Shown piece after piece: positions 17,364 through 25,158 of a stretch of 40,978 nucleotides of DNA; the stretch's first letter is position 1; each line of letters begins with the position of its first letter. The stretch covers positions 1-40,978 of the forward strand of contig PQCP01000113.1 in NCBI GenBank assembly GCA_003062205.1, read 5' to 3'. The stretch comes from Candidatus Sedimenticola endophacoides (lineage in GTDB: Bacteria; Pseudomonadota; Gammaproteobacteria; Chromatiales; Chromatiaceae). Under the pieces are notes generated by a model. That model was not told where the DNA came from and searched no databases. It saw only the letters and a program-made list of their open reading frames with translations. A program made the translations under genes and the position numbers.

Positions 17364-17510
17364 ATTTTCCTCCAGAAGTTACTACTAACTCAAATTGAGG
17401 AAAACTCCAATTCCGACTGAAGCGGGACAGATCGGGATCGGCGATATATTCCGGGGACCGCCCCCAATACCCGTTACACCGGGCCCGATCCGACCACCCG
17501 TGGCGATGGA

Positions 17511-18818
17511 ATGAATCCCGATCAACGAATCCCAGAACTCGATGTGCTGCGCGGTTTTGCCGTACTCGGGATCTTCTATATCAATATCGTCTACTTCGCC
17601 CTGCCCGCCGATGCCATCGACATGCCCCTGCTGTACGGAGAGTCCGATGGACTCAACTATCTTGGCTGGTGGCTGGGCAGCCAGTTTCTGGAGGGGGCGA
17701 TGTTCGCGCTGTTTTCCATGCTGTTCGGCGCCAGTGCGTTGATCCTGCTGGACGAAAACCGTTTGCGTGGTGCCGATGGTACCCGGGGCATTGAACGATA
17801 CTACCGGCGCAACCTGTGGTTGATCGCCTTTGGGTTGGTGCACGCCTTCCTCCTGCTGTCACCCACTGAGATTCTGTTCACCTACGGTATTCTCGGGCTG
17901 TTTCTGTTCCCGCTGCGCAGGCTTGGTCCTGGGGTGCTGCTGGCGGCCGGTCTATCGCTGGCCCTGGGTGGCACCGTTGCACCCCCGTTGTTTTCATCCG
18001 ATTCAGGGGACGGGGAGGGCGGTGGGGCAACAGCATTCGATGTTGCACGGTTTGTCGCCGAGAACCCCGAACTCAACCATAAGGAGATGCTGCGCGGCTT
18101 CCACCAGCAGGCCCGGCGGGCGATGCGGGAGGAGGTCGAGCTCTACCGATCCGGTTACGGGGTGATCTTCATGGAGAATGGGGAGCAGGCGATCCAGCAG
18201 CAGACGGAGCATCTGTATCGGAGCAACCTGTTTGACGCCGGTGGCATGATGCTGGTCGGGATGGCGTTAATGAAGTGGGGGGTGCTGAGCGGCACCCGTA
18301 GCGCACTGTTTTATCTTGCGTTGGCCATCATCGGCCATGGAGCGGCCCTGGCGATGCGCTTGCCTATTGTCCTGGATGCCATCAGCTACGGCTTCCCGCC
18401 GCGTCTGGCGCTGGAGAGCTCCAGTGTCCGCCACGCCTTGGCGCGCCTGCCCCTCGCACTCGGCCATATCGGTCTGCTGATGCTGCTCTGTCGCGGTCGT
18501 CATCTGCGCTGGTTGAGTAAAGCGCTGTCGGCGGCCGGTCGGCTGGCCCTCAGCAACTACCTGCTGCAAAGCGTGTTCGCAGTTACCCTGTTTTACGGCT
18601 TCGGGTTCGCCCTGTTCGCCCATTTGGAGCGCTACCAGGTGGCCCTCACAGCGGTTTTGTTCGGGCTGCTACAGATCATTGGAAGCCTGTTGTGGCTGCA
18701 CTATTTCCGGTTGGGGCCCGTCGAGTGGCTGTGGCGCCGCTTGACCGGGACAGACCGCCAACTGCTGTTCGACGGGGCAGTCCCCCCTCCCTCGGGTGAA
18801 GTAACGCACCGGGTCTGA
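17511..18818 (+). CDS. DUF418 / YeiB-family multispanning membrane protein
   Basis: This 435-residue protein has many hydrophobic segments. It starts with the family's N-terminal motif (RIPELDVLRGFAVLGIF) and ends with a DUF418-type region (about 290-410: ALSAAGRLALSNYLLQS, then several membrane helices). Such proteins are predicted acyltransferase-like or transport proteins of the inner membrane; the substrate is unknown. A GATGGA precedes the ATG at 17511. The right end of the IS3-type element lies 81 bases upstream, so the native promoter may have been displaced. A 7-bp hairpin overlaps the stop but lacks a T tract. Confidence 0.85.
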   Translation: MNPDQRIPELDVLRGFAVLGIFYINIVYFALPADAIDMPLLYGESDGLNYLGWWLGSQFLEGAMFALFSMLFGASALILLDENRLRGADGTRGIERYYRRNLWLIAFGLVHAFLLLSPTEILFTYGILGLFLFPLRRLGPGVLLAAGLSLALGGTVAPPLFSSDSGDGEGGGATAFDVARFVAENPELNHKEMLRGFHQQARRAMREEVELYRSGYGVIFMENGEQAIQQQTEHLYRSNLFDAGGMMLVGMALMKWGVLSGTRSALFYLALAIIGHGAALAMRLPIVLDAISYGFPPRLALESSSVRHALARLPLALGHIGLLMLLCRGRHLRWLSKALSAAGRLALSNYLLQSVFAVTLFYGFGFALFAHLERYQVALTAVLFGLLQIIGSLLWLHYFRLGPVEWLWRRLTGTDRQLLFDGAVPPPSGEVTHRV

Positions 18819-18900
18819 CCCAGACCCAAACCCGCTCCTGTCACCGGAAGAGGAGCGCCCCGGTCGTTTCCACGCTTGTGTGTTTCGCCGCCGCGACCCT

Positions 18901-19425
18901 TCAATAGGTGCTGTAATAGCTGTTGTTGCCGGCGTGCAGGGGGCCGCCGAGCGGAGAGAGCCCGTTCTGGGCGCGGGTGATCGCGGCCTCAATCAGCTGC
19001 TGGTACTTTTCGGCCCCGTTGTAGCCGATAATGGGGGCGGCAAGCGGCTCACCGTCATGGTTGAGCAGGACCACGGTGGGGGTGGCGAAGACCTCGTAGC
19101 GGGAGACGAACAGGCGGTTGCGGATGCGGGAGCCGTCGAAGTCATTGATCTTCCCCCCCGCATCGATGTTCAGGTAGCGCATCAACACGCGGTTGTCGAA
19201 CTGGCCGGAGGCGATGCCGGGATTGAGCACCTCACTCTCCAGGCGCTGGCAGTAGATGCAATTGTCGGCGCTGAAGATCAGCATCAGAGGCACCCCGGCC
19301 CGTTTTGCGATAGCGGCGTCGGCGGCCAGATCGGTGGTTTGCCGGAGGGAGGCGGGTTCAGCCTGGAGGGCGCCCAGGGAGATAAACATCAGACCAAACA
19401 GCAGCAGGCTGATAGACTTCTTCAC
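18901..19425 (-). CDS. Periplasmic thioredoxin-fold protein (SoxW-like)
   Basis: This 174-residue protein has an N-terminal signal peptide (cleavage likely near residue 22, after LQA), then a thioredoxin fold with the active-site pair C56-x-x-C59 (NCIYC) and a conserved Pro in FATPTVVLLNHDG. This layout fits thioredoxin-like reductants such as SoxW or TlpA relatives, which keep periplasmic thiols reduced, for example in Sox sulfur oxidation. Sox genes are not in the window, so a Sox role is inference. The start has the charged MKKS signal-peptide N-terminus. It is divergent from the Nudix gene at 19531, so the two may share the 105-base promoter region. Confidence 0.85.
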   Translation of the reverse strand: MKKSISLLLFGLMFISLGALQAEPASLRQTTDLAADAAIAKRAGVPLMLIFSADNCIYCQRLESEVLNPGIASGQFDNRVLMRYLNIDAGGKINDFDGSRIRNRLFVSRYEVFATPTVVLLNHDGEPLAAPIIGYNGAEKYQQLIEAAITRAQNGLSPLGGPLHAGNNSYYSTY

Positions 19426-19530
19426 AACGGTACCTCGTTAATACGCCGTCTGGACATTAGAATATAAGAATACTATGAAATACCCGTCGAATTGTCAAGA
19501 GAGTTGTTAGGGTAATTACTGGGCCTTGTC

Positions 19531-20127
19531 ATGGAATACCTATTTGAGATCCTCGATGAGGAGACGGCACACGACGGTTTTTTGGGATTGAAGCGTTATC
19601 GGTTGCGCCATGAGTGCTACTCCGGAGGCATGGGGCCGGTCGTGGAGCGGGAGCGGATCGAAGGCTATGAGGCGGCGTCGGTGCTGCTCTACGACCCCAG
19701 GGGGGATCGCCTGGTGATGATCGAGCAGTTTCGCATCGGGGCCATCGGCTATCAGAAAACGCCCTGGGTTCTGGAGATTGTGGGTGGCCTGATCGAGGCT
19801 GGTCAGACACCCGAGTCGGTGGCTCGGCGCGAGGCGGTCGAGGAGGCGGGGTGCGCGACCGGCCGGATCGAGTCTATCTGTGATTTCATGGTCAGCCCCG
19901 GCTTCTCCACCGAGCGGATCCATCTCTTCTGCGCCGAGGTGGATGCCCGCGGGGCGGGAGGTGTGCATGGTCTGGCAGAGGAGGGTGAGGATATCCGGGT
20001 GGAGGTGTTGGATGCGGACCAGGCCATCGCGGAGTTGTATGGCGGGCGCGTCAACTCAACCAGCGCCATTGTGGCACTCCAGTGGTTTATCCTGAACCGG
20101 GAACGTCTCCGCAATACATGGCGCTAG
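19531..20127 (+). CDS. nudF: ADP-ribose pyrophosphatase (Nudix hydrolase)
   Basis: This 198-residue protein cleaves ADP-ribose to AMP and ribose 5-phosphate, a house-cleaning reaction. The Nudix box is complete from G86 (GLIEAGQTPESVARREAVEE) to the following AGC. The upstream strand QFRIGAIGY and downstream SPGFSTERIHLF are typical of the NudF subgroup. The ATG at 19531 gives an N-terminus of normal length. The 230 bases after the stop hold no gene I can support. Confidence 0.9.
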   Translation: MEYLFEILDEETAHDGFLGLKRYRLRHECYSGGMGPVVERERIEGYEAASVLLYDPRGDRLVMIEQFRIGAIGYQKTPWVLEIVGGLIEAGQTPESVARREAVEEAGCATGRIESICDFMVSPGFSTERIHLFCAEVDARGAGGVHGLAEEGEDIRVEVLDADQAIAELYGGRVNSTSAIVALQWFILNRERLRNTWR

Positions 20128-20357
20128 CCCGCGTCGCTCATCAGGCAGGCGCCTCGTGACGGATAACACGGTGCGCCGCCCGGCCGAGATCGAAAAAGAG
20201 TCCGGTCCGGAGTGAGCCGCTTTGTGATACAGCGCAGTGCGGTGAGTGAGGACGTTGCCGGTGTTGATGCGTACCAGAGGTTTCGCGCTACCGATGCGCG
20301 ATGGGGTATCGCCCGCAAGGTGGGAGGGGCGGCCACCGCCCCTCCCCGGAGGGGGCG

Positions 20358-21176
20358 CTATTCCGGCTTATCGATATGCAGATCCATCTGGGGGTAGGGG
20401 ATGGAGATGCCGTTCTCGTCGAAGGCGAGTTTGATCTTCTCCGTCAGGTCGAACTTCACCGCCCAGTAGTCGCCGCTCTTGACCCAGGGGCGCACGTTGA
20501 AGTTGACGCTGCTGTCGGCCAGTTCGGCGACGGCGATCAGCGGTTCGGGTTCCGGGAGTATTCGCTCGTCGGCGGCGAGGATGGTGGCCATGATCTCCTT
20601 GGCCTGCCGGATGTCGTCGTCGTAACCGATGCCGAACACCATGTCGATGCGGCGGGTCTCACGCGCAGAATAGTTGATGATGGTGCCGCTGTAGATCGAA
20701 CCGTTGGGCACGATCACCTCGCGGTTGTCTCCGGTGCGCATGATGGTGCTGAAGATGCTGATCGCATCCACCACCCCCATGGTGCCCCCGGCCTCGACGA
20801 AATCCCCGGTCTTGAACGGGCGGAAGATGATCAGCATGACACCGGCGGCGAAATTTTGCAGGGAGTTCTGCAGGGCCAGGCCGACCGCCAGGCCGGCGGC
20901 GCCGAGCAGGGCGATCAGGGAGGTGGTGTCGACCCCGAGCTGGTCCAGTGCGGCGATGATAATGAACAGCAGCAGTATGGCGCCGGTGATGGAGGTGATG
21001 AAGTTGATCAGGATCGCGTCCATCTTGGCCTTGGCGAGCAGTTTTCCCAACAGCTTCACCAACCCCTTGGAGATGATCCGTCCGACGATGAAGATCGCCA
21101 GGGCGAGGGCGATATTGATGGCCCAGGGGATGATGTAGGTGTTGATCAGGGCGTTGATGTCGAGGTTTTCCAGCAT
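20358..21176 (-). CDS. mscS: Small-conductance mechanosensitive channel (MscS)
   Basis: This 272-residue protein has three N-terminal membrane helices. The third is the Gly/Ala-rich pore helix (GAAGLAVGLALQNSLQNFAAG, about residues 92-112), then the beta domain (FKTGDFVEAGG) and the C-terminal cage (NYSARETRRIDMVFGIGYDD). MscS opens under membrane tension and releases solutes during osmotic downshock. The length is close to the 286 residues of E. coli MscS. It stands alone between the Nudix gene and the secretin-like gene. Confidence 0.94.
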   Translation of the reverse strand: MLENLDINALINTYIIPWAINIALALAIFIVGRIISKGLVKLLGKLLAKAKMDAILINFITSITGAILLLFIIIAALDQLGVDTTSLIALLGAAGLAVGLALQNSLQNFAAGVMLIIFRPFKTGDFVEAGGTMGVVDAISIFSTIMRTGDNREVIVPNGSIYSGTIINYSARETRRIDMVFGIGYDDDIRQAKEIMATILAADERILPEPEPLIAVAELADSSVNFNVRPWVKSGDYWAVKFDLTEKIKLAFDENGISIPYPQMDLHIDKPE

Positions 21177-21361
21177 CGTGGAGTCCTTTGGTTATCTGTT
21201 TGTGGTGTTCCCGTTACGGCTCACAGCGGTATGTCGAAGTCGCGGCAGGGCCCTTTAATTCCGGTTCGCACACCGAAGATACTTTATTTAAACGAACGGC
21301 CATGGAAGGTCAACGAAACCGCAAGATTTTTTACCTGTCCCCCGGCAGAGCCGCCGTCAGT

Positions 21362-22189
21362 TCAGCGGGTGATCTCTTCCACCATTAGGTGGATGCCCCG
21401 CTCCCGCGCGCCACTGTGATGACGGCGGAGCAGGATCTCCCCGGAGTGAGAGTCCTCCCTGGTGTTCGATCCGCCGACCTCTACCCACTCTCCCAGCCGG
21501 GTTCGGATCACGGTGGCGGCGCTCTGTAGCTCGAAGGTGCCGGGTGCCACGCCGGGGCGGTTCAGAAACGGGCGCAGTTCCAGCGTCACCTCTTGACCCC
21601 GCAGGCGGGGGGTGACGTAGAAGCCGCTGGTGGCATTGTGGAAGCGGGTGGTGGTCTGTTCCCGCGCCACACCGCCCCGGAAGGTCGTGGTGTACTCGGC
21701 GAGCGGGATCGCGCCGCCGGTTTCGATAAACGCCGCATGGCCTTCCAGGGTCTTGATCCGGTGGGTGGTGTCGTGACGGCCGCCGGTGCGGATCTCGCGC
21801 CGGATTGTCCGGGCGCCGGTACCGTCGGGTGCGGTGCCCGCCTCGATCCGTACCCCCTCACCAAGCCGGATTCGCGCGCCCGCGCCGTAGTCGCCTCCAT
21901 CGCTCGCGGCTGTGCCGCCCTGGCGAACATGGATCAAAAGCTGGCGCTGGGCAATGTCCAGCCGTTCGATCATGCGCCTCAGCTCCCGAAGGTTCTCCGG
22001 GGAGGTGCGTACGATCAGCAGATACTGCGTGCCGGTGGCCGATCCCCCCGGGTCGAGAAACGGCCTGATCAGAGGCAAGAGCTCTTGAGCCGGGCGGTGG
22101 CTGAGTTCGATCATCTGCAGGGGGTGGGCGGCGTGCGTGCCGCTGGAGAGCAGGATGATCAACAGAAGCAGGGCCGGGATGGTGCGCAT
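21362..22189 (-). CDS. Secretin N-domain / NolW-like exported protein
   Basis: This 275-residue protein begins with a signal peptide (MRTIPALLLLIILLSSGTHA). The next segment, with HRPAQELLPLIRPFLDPGG and RTSPENLRELRRMIERLD, has the form of the N1/NolW subdomain found in type II and III secretins. The C-terminal half is beta-rich and resembles a short secretin-like domain, but the protein is far too short to be a full secretin. Its role is not known. An in-frame GTG at 22201 overlaps the upstream stop, but the ATG at 22189 gives a normal signal peptide. It is the last gene of the roxA-GNAT-DUF7931 cassette. Confidence 0.7.
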   Translation of the reverse strand: MRTIPALLLLIILLSSGTHAAHPLQMIELSHRPAQELLPLIRPFLDPGGSATGTQYLLIVRTSPENLRELRRMIERLDIAQRQLLIHVRQGGTAASDGGDYGAGARIRLGEGVRIEAGTAPDGTGARTIRREIRTGGRHDTTHRIKTLEGHAAFIETGGAIPLAEYTTTFRGGVAREQTTTRFHNATSGFYVTPRLRGQEVTLELRPFLNRPGVAPGTFELQSAATVIRTRLGEWVEVGGSNTREDSHSGEILLRRHHSGARERGIHLMVEEITR

Positions 22190-22197
22190 GGGGGGGC

Positions 22198-22725
22198 TCA
22201 CAGGCTGAACTGGCGCAGCTCGATGTCCTGTTCGCTGCGTTCCCAGATGTGATCGAACAACTCCTGTAGGCGTATCGCGCGCAACGGGTCGTTGAAATCT
22301 ATCACCCCCTGGTAGTCGGGGAACCGGCTGCGGTGCACGTAGCCGACGGTGTCGGCGATCAGGAAGTTCTCCGGAAAGTCGATGTAGTCGTTGATCGGTC
22401 GGCGTATCTCGATGCGGCTCGGCAGCCGACGCGCCAGATTGAGCAGCCGGTGGCCGTTCTGCTGAACCTTCAGGTTCTCTTGCAGGAGGATCTGGATGCG
22501 TGACTCCCGACCCTCCAGGGCCAGACGGCGCAGCGCTTCGGCAAAGGGCTCTCGATCATAGAGGGGAGGGTCGAGGTCGAAGGTGAAGATGGTGAGGCGA
22601 CGCCGGCTCTGGGAGGTCAAGCACTCGCAGGCGAGCGCGAACTGGTCACGACCGGAGAGGGGCGTCCGGTCATGCGTGGTGCCAAGCATCCCGTCACGGA
22701 GTCGTGTCCCGATCGTCTCAATCAT
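22198..22725 (-). CDS. DUF7931-like protein (often annotated as HPA2-like)
   Basis: This 175-residue protein reads MIETIGTRLRDG at its start, then FDLDPPLYD, FAEALRRLAL and a C-terminal VDFNDPLRA-like block (here IDFNDPLRAIRLQELFDH). This is a conserved gammaproteobacterial protein often found beside a GNAT gene, and the fold resembles the phospholipase-D-like class, though no HKD motif is visible. Function is unknown. I chose the ATG at 22725 rather than the open frame reaching into the repeat. Repeat copy E begins 20 bases upstream and separates it from the GNAT gene. Confidence 0.7.
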   Translation of the reverse strand: MIETIGTRLRDGMLGTTHDRTPLSGRDQFALACECLTSQSRRRLTIFTFDLDPPLYDREPFAEALRRLALEGRESRIQILLQENLKVQQNGHRLLNLARRLPSRIEIRRPINDYIDFPENFLIADTVGYVHRSRFPDYQGVIDFNDPLRAIRLQELFDHIWERSEQDIELRQFSL

Positions 22726-22745
22726 CCACTGGCATCTCCATCCTT

Positions 22746-23045
22746 CGCTAACCGCCATGGAGAGCGAAGCGAAGGCGGTTAGTCCCCGATAGGCGTAGGC
22801 GCGGTTGTATGGCCGCAGTTACGACCGATAGGGAGTGACGTAGGGCATACAAATAGCGCATCCGACACGCCGTAGAGTCATTGTGGTCATCATGACGGAG
22901 TTGCGCACGAGCAGCTTTGCTGCAATGTGCGGGACGGAGTCGTGATGAGCGCAGGACGGTCGGGGCAGTAACGGCTGTCGCGTTGGCGAGTCGATTTTGG
23001 GGACTGGGATGTCCCAAAATCTTTCACGAGGTAGCGACACTCTTG
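22746..23045 (+). repeat. 300-bp palindromic repeat, copy E
   Basis: This full copy (CGCTAACC to CTCTTG) lies inside a minus-strand operon between the GNAT gene and the DUF7931-like gene. Removing exactly these 300 bases restores a longer GNAT reading frame whose stop overlaps the next start by 8 bases. This supports a clean insertion without a target duplication. Apart from a shared CG at the left end and right flank, no flanking duplication is visible. Confidence 0.94.
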
Positions 23046-23455
23046 CGGTGTTCGATTCCCGCCTCCCGAAACACCCCGCCCCGTTCCCTGAAGCCATGGC
23101 GCCGGTAGAAGGGGATCGCCTGTAGCTGGGCGTTGAGAAACGGAGTCGGGTGGTCCCCGTCACGTATCACTTCAAGGATAGCCGATAGCAGCGCTCCGCC
23201 AACCCCCCTGCCGCGCCAGGGGGCGACTACCGCCATGCGCCCGATCTGACCGTCGGGGAGCAGGCGCACGGTGCCGATCGGGGTGCCGTCGGCGAGTTCG
23301 GCCAGCAGATGCAGGGCGCCGGGATCGGCGGCATCCCACTCCTCATCCAGGGGCACCCGCTGTTCCCGTACGAATACCGCTTCCCGGATCGCCCTGAGAC
23401 GTGGGAGGTCCCGTTCCCAGTCGGCGCGGCGGATATGCCAGTCCGGTTCAGGCAT
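23024..23455 (-). CDS. GNAT-family N-acetyltransferase, C-terminus altered by repeat E
   Basis: The protein has 143 residues as now encoded. The acetyl-CoA binding motif is R81-G-R-G-V-G86, followed by ALLSAILE; the segment AIPFYRRHGF and the ending EAGIEHR are typical of the ElaA-like GNAT group. The native sequence stops at 23046; the last residues (KSVATS) come from repeat copy E. Without the repeat the frame would end in RRMEMPVDD, which fits the family's GI-x-H-x-x-M pattern better. The change is at the very end, so the enzyme may still work. The start overlaps the roxA stop by 8 bases. Confidence 0.82.
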   Translation of the reverse strand: MPEPDWHIRRADWERDLPRLRAIREAVFVREQRVPLDEEWDAADPGALHLLAELADGTPIGTVRLLPDGQIGRMAVVAPWRGRGVGGALLSAILEVIRDGDHPTPFLNAQLQAIPFYRRHGFRERGGVFREAGIEHRKSVATS

Positions 23456-24620
23456 CGGGCAGTTGCAGGTGGCCGTCGTTGTGCAGGCGGGCCATCAGTT
23501 CCGCGCCCTCGGGGTTGCGCAGCCAGGGCAGTGCCTCGCTGAACGGCAGCCGGCGTTGCGCGCTGATCCATTCGGCGAATCCGGCGAGAGAGTGGGGTAT
23601 CGGGTATTCGTCGCCGCTGGCGTAGAGGTAATCGTACCCCTCGCCACCACGGATGAAGGCCAGGCGGGACCAGCCGTTGCGTTCCAGCTCCCCGGCCTGT
23701 TCAAAACGGGAGGCGAACTGTCCGGGGGCCAGGGGTTGATCGCAAGGCACCACCAGGAGATGCCCTTTCGGCTCGGTGATAAAGCGGCCGAACCAGCGGT
23801 CGCGCCGCTCGGCAGGAATCTCCATCACCTGGTCCAGCAGGGACCGTACATGGGCCAGTGCGTCGGGGCGGATCTCCCCGTTATCCCGCTGCAGCGAAAG
23901 CGGGGGGTCACGGTAGCGGCCGGCAGGAATCAGTTCCCGGATCAGTTCGTCGCTCCAGGCCGCAACCATCTCCTGTAGGGTGGGGGCGCGAAAGCCAACC
24001 GAACAGGTCATGCAGCCATCGCCCTGGGCAATGCCCCAGTGGGCCACGTTGGGGGGCAGGTAGAGGACATCTCCGGGCTCCAGCAGCCAGTCGTGTTCAG
24101 CCTCGAACGTGGGCAGGATGCGCAGATCCAGATCCGGGATATAGTCATCCTCGCTCACCTCCCGGGTATGGATCATCCAGCGCCGCACCCCTCGAGCCTG
24201 GATCAGGAATACATCGTAGTCATCGATATGGGGTCCGACCGACCCCTGATCGGCGGCGTAGGAGATCATGATGTCGTCCAGGCGCCAGTCGGGGATGAAG
24301 CGGAAAGGTTCCAGAAGATCCGCGGCCTCGGGCAGGTGTTTGTCCAAATCCTGTACCAGCAGGGTCCAGTGGCTGGGGGGGAGGGAGGCGAAGTCCTCTG
24401 CGTCGAAGGGCCCCTGGCGCGCCTGCCAGGGATGGTTGCCGTCCTTTTCGAGTACCAGACGCGATTCGATCTCCGCCTCGCAGGCGAGTCCGGCAAGCTC
24501 CTCCGGCTGTACCGGCGCGGTATAACCGAGTAGGGCGCCGCGCATCAACAGGGGACGTTTCTGCCAGTATTCGTCAAGAAAACGCTGGGGGGTGAGCGGA
24601 TCCGGGAGAATCAATTTCAT
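23448..24620 (-). CDS. roxA: Ribosomal protein uL16 arginine 3-hydroxylase RoxA/YcfD (JmjC cupin)
   Basis: This 390-residue protein (E. coli YcfD 373) is a 2-oxoglutarate and Fe(II)-dependent oxygenase of the JmjC type. In E. coli it hydroxylates an arginine of ribosomal protein L16. The iron ligands are visible as H131-x-D133 (GPHIDDYDVF) and H194 (PPNVAHWG). The N-terminal FLDEYWQKRPLL motif and the winged-helix-like C-terminal region are typical. It leads the cassette roxA-GNAT-DUF7931-secretin-like. The 538 bases upstream separate it from the divergent OmpA-like gene. Confidence 0.9.
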   Translation of the reverse strand: MKLILPDPLTPQRFLDEYWQKRPLLMRGALLGYTAPVQPEELAGLACEAEIESRLVLEKDGNHPWQARQGPFDAEDFASLPPSHWTLLVQDLDKHLPEAADLLEPFRFIPDWRLDDIMISYAADQGSVGPHIDDYDVFLIQARGVRRWMIHTREVSEDDYIPDLDLRILPTFEAEHDWLLEPGDVLYLPPNVAHWGIAQGDGCMTCSVGFRAPTLQEMVAAWSDELIRELIPAGRYRDPPLSLQRDNGEIRPDALAHVRSLLDQVMEIPAERRDRWFGRFITEPKGHLLVVPCDQPLAPGQFASRFEQAGELERNGWSRLAFIRGGEGYDYLYASGDEYPIPHSLAGFAEWISAQRRLPFSEALPWLRNPEGAELMARLHNDGHLQLPDA

Positions 24621-25158
24621 AAGATACAGGCCTGAGTGCGCGGGTGGTAGCCGCCTATGATGAAGTGACGCACCATGGTAACAACTGCGGGTGCCGCTCG
24701 GTAGTTGCGGCCGGCCCTTCTGAGCCCTGTTTTCGCTGGGTCAAGTAATCGCGTTCCTGTTCGGGCGTTTTGAATATATTGTTGGACTCCAGGCGGGAAA
24801 ACAACGAAAATGGCGGCGTTCAATGGTGGTTTTCAAATGGTTGGCTTGGGCCATCCTTTGGGACAAGCGTTTAGGGAAACCCTGATTGATTCCTGATACC
24901 GGCAGTGATCGTGCGGAGAGGGCAATTGATCAGCGATTCCCTAGTGGGAATCTTGAATTGAACGTTGTGCAATGGCCGTTTTCTGACATGCTGTCATGGG
25001 CGGCTGGAAAAACTGGGTGATTGGCATTGCGGTTCAGCTCCGTTATATGGCAATCTTCGGAGCATGGCATTCAAGGAGATCGGGATATGGATGCCACCCT
25101 GCATTCCTGTGCGGGGGGTAATCTCAGTAATAAAACTAGATAACGAGGATTGAGAAAT
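24621..25158. other. Long intergenic region between roxA and the OmpA-like gene
   Basis: I see no gene or stable RNA here. It is lower in GC than its neighbours. A hairpin GATTCCC-TAGT-GGGAATC lies at 24935-24952 and a near-palindrome TGACA-TGC-TGTCA at 24984-24996. Either could be an operator or an RNA element, but nothing ties them to a known regulator. The region must hold the promoters of both divergent genes. Confidence 0.5.

Larger units (their letters stand above)
15784..17429 (-). mobile_element. Rearranged IS3-family element
   Basis: The outer ends are imperfect inverted repeats (TGTCCTGGTTCAGCC on the left, TGTCCCGCTTCAGTC read inwards on the right). They are flanked by the 4-base duplication GATC (15780-15783 and 17430-17433). 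TG...CA ends and a 3-5 base duplication fit the IS3 family. Inside, from left to right, are the orfB C-terminus, repeat copy C, a 315-bp orfA end with an IS terminus at 16645, 166 bases of foreign sequence with a terminator, repeat copy D inverted, and a second, apparently identical 315-bp orfA end. The middle of the transposase is missing, so the element is not autonomous. Confidence 0.85.

Noticed and set aside
18811..18827. A 7-bp hairpin GGGTCTG-ACC-CAGACCC at the end of the DUF418 gene as a terminator
   Set aside because: It overlaps the stop codon and lacks a T tract on either strand.
20301..21419. A 372-codon plus-strand open frame over mscS
   Set aside because: It is the mirror of the mscS reading frame, very rich in D, G and V, with no domain signature.
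22746..23045. CTTG at the repeat end as an IS91-type target tetranucleotide
   Set aside because: All copies end in CTTG, as expected for a target, but keeping CTTG in the empty site of copy E gives a GNAT ending that fits the family less well. CTTG is therefore more likely part of the element. Not fully excluded.
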